The notes under the pieces were generated by a model. It saw only the letters and a list, made by a program, of their open reading frames with translations. It ran no database searches and was not told the DNA's origin. Both the position numbers and the translations under genes were made by a program. Below, in pieces: positions 8,736 to 18,202 of a stretch of DNA of 64,000 nucleotides. The number at the start of each line of letters is the position of its first letter. Position 1 is the stretch's first letter. The stretch is from CAVSXS01 sp963767715 (GTDB taxonomy: Bacteria > Chloroflexota > Ktedonobacteria > Ktedonobacterales > Ktedonobacteraceae), in contig CAVYFA010000018.1 of the NCBI GenBank assembly GCA_963767715.1, positions 70,135-134,134 of the forward strand, read 5' to 3'.

Positions 8736-10143
8736 TATACCCGATATTTTTTCCTCTTCCATACAGGTCGTCAATGTTGGTTCCGACCTCTTCGCCGACG
8801 CCCTCGCCGCCCAGGGCGTACCCGTCACGCGCGTCTCCTGGCAGCCACCGGCGGGCGCCAGCGATGTGGCGCTCAGCGTGTTGCTGGGCAATGCGGAGGT
8901 TGACCAGGCCAACCAGGAGGCGGTGCAGCGCATGATCGCGACACGCCCGCGCCTGGTGGATGTGCGACCGGCAGGAGAGGTGATCGCCGGGATGCACAAG
9001 CGCCTAGTGTTGCACGCCGGTCCTCCCATCACCTGGGAGCGTATGTCTGGCCCCCTGCGCGGAGCCGTCATCGGGGCGCTACTCTACGAGAACCTGGCGC
9101 CTGACATAGCGGCCGCGGAACAACTCGCCGGCAGCGGCGAGGTCGCCTTCGCGCCCTGCCATCACTACAACGCCGTCGGTCCGATGGCAGGTGTTGTCTC
9201 AGCTTCTATGCCGGTTCAGGTGATCGAAGAGCCGGTCTACGGCAACCGGACCTACAGCACGCTGAACGAGGGCCTGGGAAAAGTGCTACGCTTCGGCGCG
9301 AACAGCCCCGAGGTGATCGCCAGGCTACGCTGGATGGAGCAGGTGCTGGGGCCGGCGCTCGCCCGCGCGCTCCGCGCAAGGGAGGGCCTCGAGCTCAAGC
9401 CCATCACGGCCCAGGCGCTGCAAATGGGAGACGAGTGCCACAACCGCAACAAGGCCGCCACCTCCCTCTTCATCCGCGAGATCGCACCCTTTCTCGTCGA
9501 GACGGGCGCCTCTTCCGAGGAAGTCGCCGGCGTGTTGCGTTTCATGCACGGCAACGACCACTTTTACGTCAACCTCTCGATGGCGTCCTGCAAGGCTATG
9601 ACCCTGGCGGCACGCGGCATCCCTGGGAGCAGCGTCGTCACCACTATGGCGCGCAACGGTACTGATTTCGGCATGCGTGTCAGCGGCCTGGGAGATCACT
9701 GGTACGTGGCCCCCGCGCAGCCCGTCAAGGGCCTGTATTTCAGCGGTTACACAGAAGCGGATGCGAATCCCGACATCGGCGACAGCGCCATCACGGAAAC
9801 GGCCGGCACCGGTGGCTTTGCCATGGCCGCCGCTCCGGCCATCGTGCAGTTTATCGGCGGTACCCCTGCCGATGCGCTGCGCTATACCACCGAGATGTAC
9901 GATATCACGGTGACCGAAAATAGCCAGTATCAATTGCCGCCGCTGGGTTTTCGCGGCGCCCCGTTGGGCATCGACATCCGCCAGGTTGTACGCCAGAACC
10001 TGCTGCCGGTTATCAACACCGGCATCGCCCATCGCCTGCCAGGCGTCGGGCAGGTCGGCGCCGGCATCGTCCGCCCCCCGATGGCGTGCTTCGTCGCAGC
10101 AGTGCATGACCTGGCGTCCAGTGTAAAGGAATTACATGGGTGA
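8728..10143 (+). CDS. DUF1116 protein (AllG/YlbE-type oxamate carbamoyltransferase subunit)
   Basis: This protein of about 471 residues belongs to the DUF1116 family. Recognisable conserved stretches are GDECHNRNKAAT (~230), FMHGNDHFYVNLSMA and RNGTDFGMRVSGLGDHWY. It is the third gene of the DUF2877-FdrA-DUF1116 unit and overlaps the fdrA stop. ATG 8728 is the likelier start; GTG 8716 is in frame but has no better ribosome site. The C-terminus is complete at family length. By analogy to E. coli YlbE it is a catalytic or structural partner of FdrA in carbamoyl transfer from oxamate or a related carbamoyl amide. Confidence 0.85.
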   Translation: MSDIPDIFSSSIQVVNVGSDLFADALAAQGVPVTRVSWQPPAGASDVALSVLLGNAEVDQANQEAVQRMIATRPRLVDVRPAGEVIAGMHKRLVLHAGPPITWERMSGPLRGAVIGALLYENLAPDIAAAEQLAGSGEVAFAPCHHYNAVGPMAGVVSASMPVQVIEEPVYGNRTYSTLNEGLGKVLRFGANSPEVIARLRWMEQVLGPALARALRAREGLELKPITAQALQMGDECHNRNKAATSLFIREIAPFLVETGASSEEVAGVLRFMHGNDHFYVNLSMASCKAMTLAARGIPGSSVVTTMARNGTDFGMRVSGLGDHWYVAPAQPVKGLYFSGYTEADANPDIGDSAITETAGTGGFAMAAAPAIVQFIGGTPADALRYTTEMYDITVTENSQYQLPPLGFRGAPLGIDIRQVVRQNLLPVINTGIAHRLPGVGQVGAGIVRPPMACFVAAVHDLASSVKELHG

Positions 10144-10180
10144 CCAATCCCAGGCGCTGAAAGAAAGTCCACCGGGGTGA

Positions 10181-10576
10181 CTAATTCATCCATTCGCCGG
10201 GAGCGCGCACGCGCACGGCGGCTTCGCGGTTATGCGTCTCCTGGGCCTCCTTCGCCATCAGTTCGCGGATATGTGTGGAGGAGGAGCGATGCCAGTAGGC
10301 GACGGGGAACAGGCCGATGCCGACGGCGATGGCCGCGCCAATTTCGGAGCGATTGATCGGCAAAGCAGGTGGGAGATGGTAGGGGATATGTTTGAGGATG
10401 CCGAGGTGCAGCAGCAGGGCAAAGACGAAGATGCCCAGTTCGATCAGTCCAGCCGCGACATATGTGGCAACTTCGATGGGACGCCTTTTGCGAAAGAAAA
10501 TGGCGCAGGCGCTATTCAATACACACAGGAATCCTGTGATCCACAGCGTGACAGTAATCAGTAAAGGTGTTCCCAT
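10181..10576 (-). CDS. Small membrane protein of unknown function
   Basis: This 131-residue protein has three predicted membrane helices (~5-25, ~37-60, ~78-98) and a hydrophilic C-terminal tail (~100-131) rich in Glu, Arg and His. I do not recognise a family. It lies convergent to the DUF1116 gene with 37 bases between stops. The start ATG 10576 is supported by the run of hydrophobic residues that follows; the upstream purine-rich GAGGAAG may act as ribosome site. No functional guess is warranted. Confidence 0.6.
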   Translation of the reverse strand: MGTPLLITVTLWITGFLCVLNSACAIFFRKRRPIEVATYVAAGLIELGIFVFALLLHLGILKHIPYHLPPALPINRSEIGAAIAVGIGLFPVAYWHRSSSTHIRELMAKEAQETHNREAAVRVRAPGEWMN

Positions 10577-10591
10577 CTCATTTCTTCCTCG

Positions 10592-10700
10592 CTCTTATTC
10601 CGAGCTGCGCGCCAGCCGGTCGGAGCAGTAGGGCTCCTCTTATTCCGACCGGCAACGAGGCTGCGCCTCTACGCTGCGCGCCAGCCGGTCGGAGCAGTAG
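10592..10700. repeat. REP-like repeat cluster
   Basis: A 28-bp sequence (10604-10631) recurs exactly at 10673-10700. A 12-bp element ending TTCCGA (10592-10603) recurs at 10637-10648. The 10-bp GCCGGTCGGA (10615-10624 and 10684-10693) is inverted at 10644-10653, so the unit can fold into hairpins. It fills the gap between the small membrane protein and the kinase gene and resembles repetitive extragenic palindromes. Confidence 0.7.
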
Positions 10701-10704
10701 CTTA

Positions 10705-12942
10705 CTAATTGTGGGTCAGGCGCAGGTCCGAGAATGCAACCTCAGTGCCCTTCAGATTTACCAGCATTCCAACACTTCCGCTCGTCAAGGAGCTATCAGA
10801 GACGCTCCAAACTTGCTTCCCATTAACAATCAACGTGAAATTTTTCCCGTTTACCAGGATTTTGAAGATATTGATAGCTCTCACTCCCTGCCCCTGGTGA
10901 AACTCGCCTCCAAAGGGATGATGCGTCTGTTCCTTCCATGGATCCCCTGTACCCGAGCTATTATCATATTTCCAGAACTGGTATTCGCCGCCTTTTTTAT
11001 TGAGTACCTCGAATGAGTAGAACCTGACAATTTGCTTGCCGTTTGCCTGCTGCGAGGTAAAACGAACGATCATGCCAAATTCGTTGTTGATCGAGGCATC
11101 ATTGCCATGAATTTCTTCGAGAGTGAGGGTATAGGCAAAGGGCTGGTTCAGGCTTTCGCCCGGCAAAATAGCATTAGCGACCCTGGATGGGTCGTTGTTG
11201 GTGATATGGTACGCCTGATCTTTGAACTGGTAAAGCAACGTACCACTTGTGATTACCGGCCAGTTGCGGATATTCCGCGACAAAGGATCGAAGAGGATAG
11301 TATTCGCTTCGAGCGTTGCCATCGCGCGCGCCGTAGCTGTAGCAGCCAGGTCGGGTGCGCCGCTAACTATGGCCTGCCCTGATCGAACCTGCCCTAGCGG
11401 GTGAGTCACTGCTGAGCGCACGACCCAGAATCCGAGCGAACTGAGCAGTACGAGCAGCGCGGCCAACGCCAGGCCGAGTATCTTTTTCCGTTGGGCCGGC
11501 GCACGCGATGACAGAGCTTGAACGGGCGCTTCCTCGCCATCTGCTTGCAGGGGCTGCTTTGGTAGGATACCTGTGACGTATTGCCCTGGTTGGCCTGCGA
11601 CTGGAATAGAGATAAGCCTGGCAGGGCTGGTCAATTTCAAAGTGCCGGTCGCTCCTGTGTTCTCTTGTGCAGTGATGGCTAGCTCGAAGGGAGGGAGTTC
11701 GCGCGTTAACTGTGCCTGCTGTTGTTGCTGGAATACTTGATGCAGTTTAGCTGAATTGTCGATCTGGGGATCCGACGATGGAGCAACGTGCGACCTGAGT
11801 GGCTCAATATTGCCTGTAATTGCTTCCTCGCGAGGCCCCGTGTTCACCGCGTTTTCCGTGGCTCGCCTGCGTTCTTCAAGCGCAAATCCTGGCTCGGTGG
11901 TCACCGCCGGAACCTGCGCAGATGGAGCGGCGCGGTCAGCAAAAATGTTTCTGCCGAAAGACAATGCATCGGTAGAAATACTGACGGGAGTTTGTTTCAC
12001 AGCCATGGCTGTGGAGACGACAGGTTGCCGCTGCGCCTTGGGGAGCTGCGGTTGTGCCTTTATGCTGGTCGGAAACGCCCTACGTATAGGGTCCTGTATA
12101 GCCTGGCGAAATGCCAGGGCGAGGTCCCTGGCACACTCATAGCGATCTGCCGGATTCTTTTCCAACGCTTTGAGGATAGCCTGCTCGGCGGCCACAGGAA
12201 GATCTGGGCGCAGCGCGCGCGGTGAAGGTGGTACTTCCTTCAAGTGTTTGGTCGCGACTTTCATGAGCGTCTGACCCTGAAAGAGAGGTGAGCCTGTCAC
12301 CATGCGGAAGAGCATAGCACCCAGCGAGTAGATATCAGCGCGCGCATCGACGACTTTGCCGATGACCAGTTCGGGCGACATATAATCCAGCATACCAGGG
12401 CGTGACAGGCGCATGGGGGCAATCGTTCCCTCGGTCAGCAGCGAGGTAAGGTGAAAATCTACCACAAAAATCTGGTCATCGGGAGTAATTAAGATATTGG
12501 CGGGTTTGAGGTCCCGGTGAATAATACCCTGTGCGTGAGCGTAATCGATAGCCGAGGCAATCTGCTCAAGGTAGTGCAGTGCTTGAGGGAGGTAGAGCAC
12601 GCCTGGACTGCCGCGACGCCCCAGCATCTCTTCGAGCGTTTCTCCCTGGATGTTGGCCATGGCGACATAAGCCAGGCCATCGATATCACCATGCTCGTAT
12701 ACAGGCACAATATGCGGATGCTCTAACGTAGCAACACGGGATAGAACTCCCCGGGATCTATCCAGGAACTCGATCTGGTACTGGATCTCTAGCGTGGCCG
12801 CGCGCGTGAATGCTTTGACCGCTACCGAGCGAAATGGCTGGGACTGCACGGCCCGGTATACGATACCCATCGTTCCGGTACCGATCACCTCTTGCAGCAG
12901 GCAACTCCCCAAAGCCTTCCCGATCAATGCTTCAGAATCCAT
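10705..12942 (-). CDS. Transmembrane Ser/Thr protein kinase with altered DFG motif
   Basis: This PknB-type protein has 745 residues counted from ATG 12942, chosen because it matches the start of the paralogue downstream; the longer frame to 12975 is less likely. The cytoplasmic kinase domain is at ~6-280, with Gly loop GTGTMG (21-26), Lys43 in VAVK and HRDLKPAN around Asp144. The metal-binding motif reads DFH (162-164) instead of DFG. A low-complexity juxtamembrane region follows, then one membrane helix (~488-508). An extracellular domain of ~200 residues resembles concanavalin-like/DUF1080 sugar-binding folds (FGMIVRF, FYSFEVLNK, FKILVNGKNFTLIVNGK). The His may weaken catalysis, though Asp is kept. 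A sensor reading wall or exopolysaccharide is a reasonable inference. Confidence 0.87.
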   Translation of the reverse strand: MDSEALIGKALGSCLLQEVIGTGTMGIVYRAVQSQPFRSVAVKAFTRAATLEIQYQIEFLDRSRGVLSRVATLEHPHIVPVYEHGDIDGLAYVAMANIQGETLEEMLGRRGSPGVLYLPQALHYLEQIASAIDYAHAQGIIHRDLKPANILITPDDQIFVVDFHLTSLLTEGTIAPMRLSRPGMLDYMSPELVIGKVVDARADIYSLGAMLFRMVTGSPLFQGQTLMKVATKHLKEVPPSPRALRPDLPVAAEQAILKALEKNPADRYECARDLALAFRQAIQDPIRRAFPTSIKAQPQLPKAQRQPVVSTAMAVKQTPVSISTDALSFGRNIFADRAAPSAQVPAVTTEPGFALEERRRATENAVNTGPREEAITGNIEPLRSHVAPSSDPQIDNSAKLHQVFQQQQQAQLTRELPPFELAITAQENTGATGTLKLTSPARLISIPVAGQPGQYVTGILPKQPLQADGEEAPVQALSSRAPAQRKKILGLALAALLVLLSSLGFWVVRSAVTHPLGQVRSGQAIVSGAPDLAATATARAMATLEANTILFDPLSRNIRNWPVITSGTLLYQFKDQAYHITNNDPSRVANAILPGESLNQPFAYTLTLEEIHGNDASINNEFGMIVRFTSQQANGKQIVRFYSFEVLNKKGGEYQFWKYDNSSGTGDPWKEQTHHPFGGEFHQGQGVRAINIFKILVNGKNFTLIVNGKQVWSVSDSSLTSGSVGMLVNLKGTEVAFSDLRLTHN

Positions 12943-13091
12943 TAAAATCTGTCCCTTATCGTTGCTTCCTGGCACTTTTCAGATCAGGAGAAGAAATCCC
13001 CCATATAACAATCTTACAAATAAGGGGCAGGTATGACAATGCGCTTGCCTTATCGGTATTACCAAAGTACCAAGTTCATAGTGGTGCTTTT

Positions 13092-15311
13092 TCAGCGTGG
13101 TAACGCCATTACAAGCAGGTTGGAGAAAGCGATTTCTGTGCCGTCCAGGTTCACCAGCATCCCCACGTTGCCCGTTGGATACGATTTATCCACTACCGGC
13201 TTCGAATTGACGAGTTTGCCGTTGACCACGAAGGAGAAATTAGCGCCATTCATAAGGACCTTGATGGTATTCACCACTTTCGACCCCTGCCCTTCGTGGA
13301 ACTCCGCTCCGAAGTTCCGGCTCCAGACAGGCGTCCATGGGTTGGCGCTGCTGCTATCGTACTTGTAGAACCAATATTTTCCATTCGTGCCGGGGGTATT
13401 GACGACCTCGAAGCTGTAGAAGGTGCTGGCTGTTGTCCCAGCTTTGTTCTGCTGCGTGTAGCGGAAGATCATGCCAAAGGAATTGACCGGCGAGGTGTCG
13501 TCTCCGCGCACTTCGTTCATCGTCAACTGGTAGACCATCGGGATATTTGGCAATGCGAATGGTACAACGACCGCTACTCCTTGCTTGCCGAGGTTTGTAA
13601 CGTGATAGGCGCCGTTTTTGAAGGCGAAGGCCCGCGTGGAGCTGGTCCCTTCCGGCAGGTTACGAATATTCGTACTCAACGAATCGGAGAGGATGGTGTT
13701 GGCTTCTGCCGTTGCCGTTGCTTGCGCTGCTTTCGAGGCCTGAGCGTTGGGCGTGCCAGATGTCGTACCCGAGAGTGTGGTGCCGCGCTGGCTCAAATGC
13801 GAGCGCACCGCCAGGAAGCCAAAGGCACTGACAGAAAGTATGAGGAGGATGGCGAAGCCGAGGGCTATCTTCTTCAACAAATCTAGACGAGGACGACGAG
13901 GAGGTTCGGGCGTGCCCGGCACTACCTCCGGTACAGGCAGGAGCCCGGTGACATATTGACCTGGGGCAACAGGTACCTGTACTACTTTGACCGGTCCGGT
14001 CAATTTGACGGTGGGAGAAGCATTTTGATAGTCGGGGACGGTGAGCGAACCGGTAGAAACGTTCATAGAAGGCGACATCTGATTGATAGCCGATTGCGCG
14101 AAGGTTGATGAGGAAAGCGTCCCGGTTTGGGTCGAGGGACCGTGCGCCTGGGTATTCACCGCACGCATCATCCCGCTTCCTCCTGAACCGATGCTTGGGA
14201 ACATGCCAGTGCGGGAGAGCAAGCCGGTCGAGCGGGCCGACTTTCCCGGCATCACTGCGGGAATGCCGCCGGATGCAGTGCTGCCGCCAAAGTCACCTCC
14301 ACTGCCCTGCACATTCATGGCGGGCAAAAACGCGCCGGTCTGCCATTTCGGATCGAAAAGGCCCTTTTGCGGATATAAATCCGATGCCCCCAAATCGCCC
14401 GAGATGGTACTGGAAGCGAAGACATTCGTCTGTGATGCCGCACTTTGCAACTCGAAGCTGTTGAGCGCGAGGCGGAAAGCCGTGGCCAGCTCGAGGCCAT
14501 TGGCATAGCGGTCTGCCGGGCGTTTCGCCAGGGCCTTCAAAAGAACCTGCTGGGCGGCATCGGGCAGATCTGGACGGAAGCGTCGCGGCATGGGCGGCTG
14601 CGCATGAAGTTGCTGCGCGGCAATTTGCATAGGGGTTTCGCCCTGGAACGGTGTTGTGGCCGTGAGCATCTGGAAGAGGATGATGCCGAGCGAATACAGG
14701 TCGGCGCGCCCATCCACCTCGTCACCCATGACTTGCTCAGGAGACATGTAATCGGGTGTGCCTACCGGTGCGCCCGCGCCGGTCAAACGTACGCGCGCCA
14801 TGCCCTCTTCAGTGACGATCTTGACCAGGCCGAAATCGGTCAGCAGGAGCCTGCCTTCAGGTGTAAGCAAAATATTGGCAGGCTTGATATCGCGGTGAAC
14901 AACGCCGCGTGCGTGCGCGAAATCGAGCGCGGCGGCCAGTTGTTCAAGATAGTTGACGACTTTTGGGAGAAGGAGTTGCCCCTCGCGCTCCATTACATCG
15001 CGGAGCGTCCCACCGCTGACGTAGGGCATCACGAGGTAAGCCAGCCCATCCTGCTCGCTGTATTCATAGACGGGCATGATGTTTGGATGTTCTAATGAAG
15101 CCGCCGCATCGGTCTCGCGCCGGAAGCGTTCCAGGAACGCGGCCAGGTGGTGCGGTTTCAGCGGCGTCGTAGGCAGCAATACCTTTACGGCAACCTGCCG
15201 GCGTGGTCGCGATTGTTGTGCCAGGTACACCGCTCCCATCCCTCCCTGCCCGATCAGTTGTTGCAGCGTGCATGTTCCCAGTACTGTACCAACTAAGGCT
15301 TCAGCATTCAT
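13092..15311 (-). CDS. Transmembrane Ser/Thr protein kinase, paralogue
   Basis: This 739-residue protein has the same architecture as the next kinase gene and is its clear paralogue. Its kinase core is complete: GQGGMG (21-26), Lys43, HRDIKPAN (139-146), DFG (159-161) and GTPDYMSPEQ. A Ser/Gly/Thr-rich linker (~285-460) and a membrane helix (~475-500) follow. The extracellular domain (~540-739) has the same pattern (FGMIFRYTQQ, FYSFEVVN, VNTIKVLMNGANFSFVVNGK). Both kinases share a juxtamembrane motif PGQYVTG(I/L)LP, possibly a dimer or localisation element. It lies 149 bases upstream of the altered kinase on the same strand, so the two may be co-transcribed and may form hetero-oligomers. Confidence 0.92.
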   Translation of the reverse strand: MNAEALVGTVLGTCTLQQLIGQGGMGAVYLAQQSRPRRQVAVKVLLPTTPLKPHHLAAFLERFRRETDAAASLEHPNIMPVYEYSEQDGLAYLVMPYVSGGTLRDVMEREGQLLLPKVVNYLEQLAAALDFAHARGVVHRDIKPANILLTPEGRLLLTDFGLVKIVTEEGMARVRLTGAGAPVGTPDYMSPEQVMGDEVDGRADLYSLGIILFQMLTATTPFQGETPMQIAAQQLHAQPPMPRRFRPDLPDAAQQVLLKALAKRPADRYANGLELATAFRLALNSFELQSAASQTNVFASSTISGDLGASDLYPQKGLFDPKWQTGAFLPAMNVQGSGGDFGGSTASGGIPAVMPGKSARSTGLLSRTGMFPSIGSGGSGMMRAVNTQAHGPSTQTGTLSSSTFAQSAINQMSPSMNVSTGSLTVPDYQNASPTVKLTGPVKVVQVPVAPGQYVTGLLPVPEVVPGTPEPPRRPRLDLLKKIALGFAILLILSVSAFGFLAVRSHLSQRGTTLSGTTSGTPNAQASKAAQATATAEANTILSDSLSTNIRNLPEGTSSTRAFAFKNGAYHVTNLGKQGVAVVVPFALPNIPMVYQLTMNEVRGDDTSPVNSFGMIFRYTQQNKAGTTASTFYSFEVVNTPGTNGKYWFYKYDSSSANPWTPVWSRNFGAEFHEGQGSKVVNTIKVLMNGANFSFVVNGKLVNSKPVVDKSYPTGNVGMLVNLDGTEIAFSNLLVMALPR

Positions 15312-15548
15312 TCAAACTACCTCTTCTTAAAATAACCTGAATTTTCCTTACGCTTGTACATGTTAGCCAATTTAGTTCCTGCTTACAATGGATGCAGCTA
15401 AGCCACATGACCAAAGTAATGTGCAAGGGTTGACGAACCTTAACCTTTTTGCGACACTCGCCCCACGGGTAAGCTCCAACTCTTCCATACATTGCCAATA
15501 AACGGGGTAGTTCGGGCGATTAGTAGGGGTATAGGACAATTTGGTGGG

Positions 15549-18110
15549 TTATACTTCCCCTGTTACGTCGTGTGGGTCGGTGTCTTCCTCGGCATCGAGC
15601 AATAACTGTTCGCTGCCGACCTGTACGGCCATCGAGGGGACGCTGCGGCTTTGCAGAATAATGCCACGCAGGAGCGAGGAAGCTGCCTGCGCCAGCAGCG
15701 GGCGCAGGTGATCCAGGCGTTCGCGCTGGAGCTGGAGGGAGGTGAGACGCTTTTTTTCGTGCTTGGCGGATGCGCCGCCTGGCGCGTCGGGATCGGGCCA
15801 GAAGTCGCGGGCGTCGGCAAGCTGGCCGACAGCCGCCTGTACCTGTTGGAGCAGGTCGATAGTCTGGTTCAGGAGCATCAACAGGTCGCCCTCGGCCAGT
15901 TCAATACGCCGCAGCAAGCCGCTGAGGGTCATGCCGCGCGACCAGGCCAGGGCGACGCCGTGAAAATCGGCAACGATGCCAGGCGAGCCGTTGATGCTTG
16001 CCTGCTCTTCGATGCCGCGCACGTGTTGGGTGACGCGCCAGAGTTCGCGGCGGACCTGTAACAGACTGCTGTTCAAGACGTTGCGATTAAACAGGCGGCG
16101 CTCGTGATCAAAGGTGAACCAGCTACATACCTCGGCCAGTTCCGCCGGCGTCAACTCGTCGAGAGCGCCCCTGGTAATCAACTCGACCAGGAAGATGCCT
16201 GCCGGGTGAAAGATGCTGCGCAGCAGCCGTCCCTTGAGGGTCAACTGCTCCTGCGGGTCGATATAGCCGAGCGCGCGCAGGGCGAAAACGGTGCCGTCCA
16301 TCTCTGCGGCCCCGGCTCGGCTGAGCGGGTGCGCACCGATCCTTTGACGCCGCTTCTCCAAAGCTTCGATCGCTGCCGCGGAGGCCGTACCTTTTTTCTT
16401 GCCGGCTTTCTTGCCCTTGAGTGTATGCTTCGCCTCTCTTTCGAGGCGAGCTATCTCGCGCTGCTCCCACAACACGTAGCGCTGGTACTCGCGCAGGCTG
16501 GATGCGCAGATGCGCCGCAGGTGGGCAATATCGCCAGGACGCCAGAGGTTGAGCACAGAATTATAGCGGATGATAAAGGAACTTGTAACGGGGAGCAGTT
16601 CGGCGGTGATACGCTGGAACGATTCTTCGAATTGCTCCCAGGGTGAATAGGGGATGACGGCGGCGCCGCGCCTGTCCATGCCGCGCCGGCCCGCGCGCCC
16701 CGTTAACTGTCGATATTCGTTGGGGGTTAAGAGGCGCATCTCCTGGCCGTCGAACTTGCTGAGGCTACCGACGACGACGGCGCGCGCCGGCATGTTGATG
16801 CCGAGGGCCAGGGTGTCGGTGGCAAATACCGCGCGCAGGTGGCCACGCTGGAAGAGCGTTTCGACGAGCACCTTGAGGCCTGGCAGCAAGCCGGCGTGGT
16901 GATAGGCCAGCCCGCGTGGCAGCAGGCTCCCGAGGTCATGCACCTGCCGCAGATTGCGGTCCTCTTTCGGTAAATGCTCAAGCCAGATAGAGACCTCTTC
17001 GCGTATGATCGCCTCCTCTTCAGGCGAGGTGAAGAGGTGGAACGAGGCACCAATGGCCGCGTCTTCTACCGCTCTGCGCCCCGGCAGGAAGTAGAGGCAA
17101 GGCAGCAGATCGGCCTGGCGCAGAACCGTCAGCACTTCGCCGGGCTCGGGTGTCGGATGTTCAATAGGCTTTTGAGCCTGGCGCGGCTCGCGGGCCGTTG
17201 GAAGATTACCAGGGCGAGCGCCACTACTAAATACGGTTGATACTGGTTCCTCGTCCTCGTCCTCATCGCCGAAGGTGTAGACGCGGTTCTGCCCGCGCAT
17301 CCTGGCGAGGCGGGCTTCCCCGCCGATGTTCGGGAAGCGCTCCACGCGCCTGCCGTCGGCATCCATGACCAGGTGAAGCTTGCCATCGAGGTAGTAGTAG
17401 TGTTCCAGGGGGACGGCACGCTGCTCGTTCACCACGAGTGCGATAGAGCGGTGAACCCTGCTGATCCAATCGGCCAGGTCGGTGGCGTTGCTGACCGTGG
17501 CTGAGAGCCCGACGAGCTGGATATGCGGCGGCGAGCAGATGATGGCCTCTTCCCAGACGGGGCCGCGCTCGATATCGCTGAGGTAATGCAGTTCGTCGAA
17601 GACGATGAAGCCTACATTGGCGAGCGGGTCGTTTCCTGGCAATGTCGCCGGTGGAGCCGGCTCGGTGTCCTCTTCCTCGATGAAGCGATCCGCCCCATCT
17701 TCCAGCAGCATGTTGCGGTAGACCTCGGTAGTCATGATCACGATGCTGGCGGTGCTATGTTCGACGATGTCGCCGGTGACGAGTCCCACCGCGTCATTAC
17801 CGTAGAGCGTGCGCATATCGCGGTATTTCTGGTTCGAGAGCGCCTTGAGCGGGGTGGTGTAGATGACTCGCTGGCCGCGCTGCTGCGCCCGCCAGATAGC
17901 ATATTCCGCGACGAGCGTTTTGCCGGTGCCGGTCGGGGCGGCAACGAGTACGGATTGCCCGGCGTCAAGCTGCTGCATAGCTTCTATTTGAAAGGCGTCC
18001 AGAGAAAAGGGGTAACGCGCGGAGAATGATTCAATGCCCTCGTCGCTCGCATTTGTGACACTGGTTATCGAGGCCCCGGCTTCCAAATCGGCTCCCACCT
18101 GCTCGTCCAT
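15549..18110 (-). CDS. Ski2/Mtr4-like DExH RNA helicase
   Basis: This 853-residue superfamily 2 helicase has motif I APTGTGKT, motif II DELH (a DExH box), motif III SAT (VGLSATVSN), motif V TDTLALGINMPA and motif VI QLTGRAGRRGMD. The C-terminal half (~600-840) is helical and matches the DSHCT/rRNA-processing arch-less region of bacterial Ski2-like (HelY) proteins. Such enzymes unwind structured RNA during turnover or processing. A charged Lys-rich insert occurs near residue 570. The gene is single, with 82 bases to the lipoprotein gene stop on one side and a 237-base gap to the kinase on the other. Start ATG 18110 begins a Glu/Ala-rich leader of about 30 residues. Confidence 0.9.
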   Translation of the reverse strand: MDEQVGADLEAGASITSVTNASDEGIESFSARYPFSLDAFQIEAMQQLDAGQSVLVAAPTGTGKTLVAEYAIWRAQQRGQRVIYTTPLKALSNQKYRDMRTLYGNDAVGLVTGDIVEHSTASIVIMTTEVYRNMLLEDGADRFIEEEDTEPAPPATLPGNDPLANVGFIVFDELHYLSDIERGPVWEEAIICSPPHIQLVGLSATVSNATDLADWISRVHRSIALVVNEQRAVPLEHYYYLDGKLHLVMDADGRRVERFPNIGGEARLARMRGQNRVYTFGDEDEDEEPVSTVFSSGARPGNLPTAREPRQAQKPIEHPTPEPGEVLTVLRQADLLPCLYFLPGRRAVEDAAIGASFHLFTSPEEEAIIREEVSIWLEHLPKEDRNLRQVHDLGSLLPRGLAYHHAGLLPGLKVLVETLFQRGHLRAVFATDTLALGINMPARAVVVGSLSKFDGQEMRLLTPNEYRQLTGRAGRRGMDRRGAAVIPYSPWEQFEESFQRITAELLPVTSSFIIRYNSVLNLWRPGDIAHLRRICASSLREYQRYVLWEQREIARLEREAKHTLKGKKAGKKKGTASAAAIEALEKRRQRIGAHPLSRAGAAEMDGTVFALRALGYIDPQEQLTLKGRLLRSIFHPAGIFLVELITRGALDELTPAELAEVCSWFTFDHERRLFNRNVLNSSLLQVRRELWRVTQHVRGIEEQASINGSPGIVADFHGVALAWSRGMTLSGLLRRIELAEGDLLMLLNQTIDLLQQVQAAVGQLADARDFWPDPDAPGGASAKHEKKRLTSLQLQRERLDHLRPLLAQAASSLLRGIILQSRSVPSMAVQVGSEQLLLDAEEDTDPHDVTGEV

Positions 18111-18202
18111 GTATTTCTACCGATGCTCCATCAAGATTGTGATCGTTTGATATCGATACGCTCGTTTGTTGCATTGTAACATGACGAGGATGCAGGTACA
18201 AG

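Noticed and set aside
8184..9071. Long antisense frame over FdrA and DUF1116 genes.
   Set aside because: Composition is Arg/Ala/Ser-rich as expected from reverse reading, and the sense genes have clear conserved motifs.
10592..10700. CRISPR array.
   Set aside because: Only two long repeats with a spacer that itself contains inverted parts of the repeat; no cas genes; it is a REP-like cluster.
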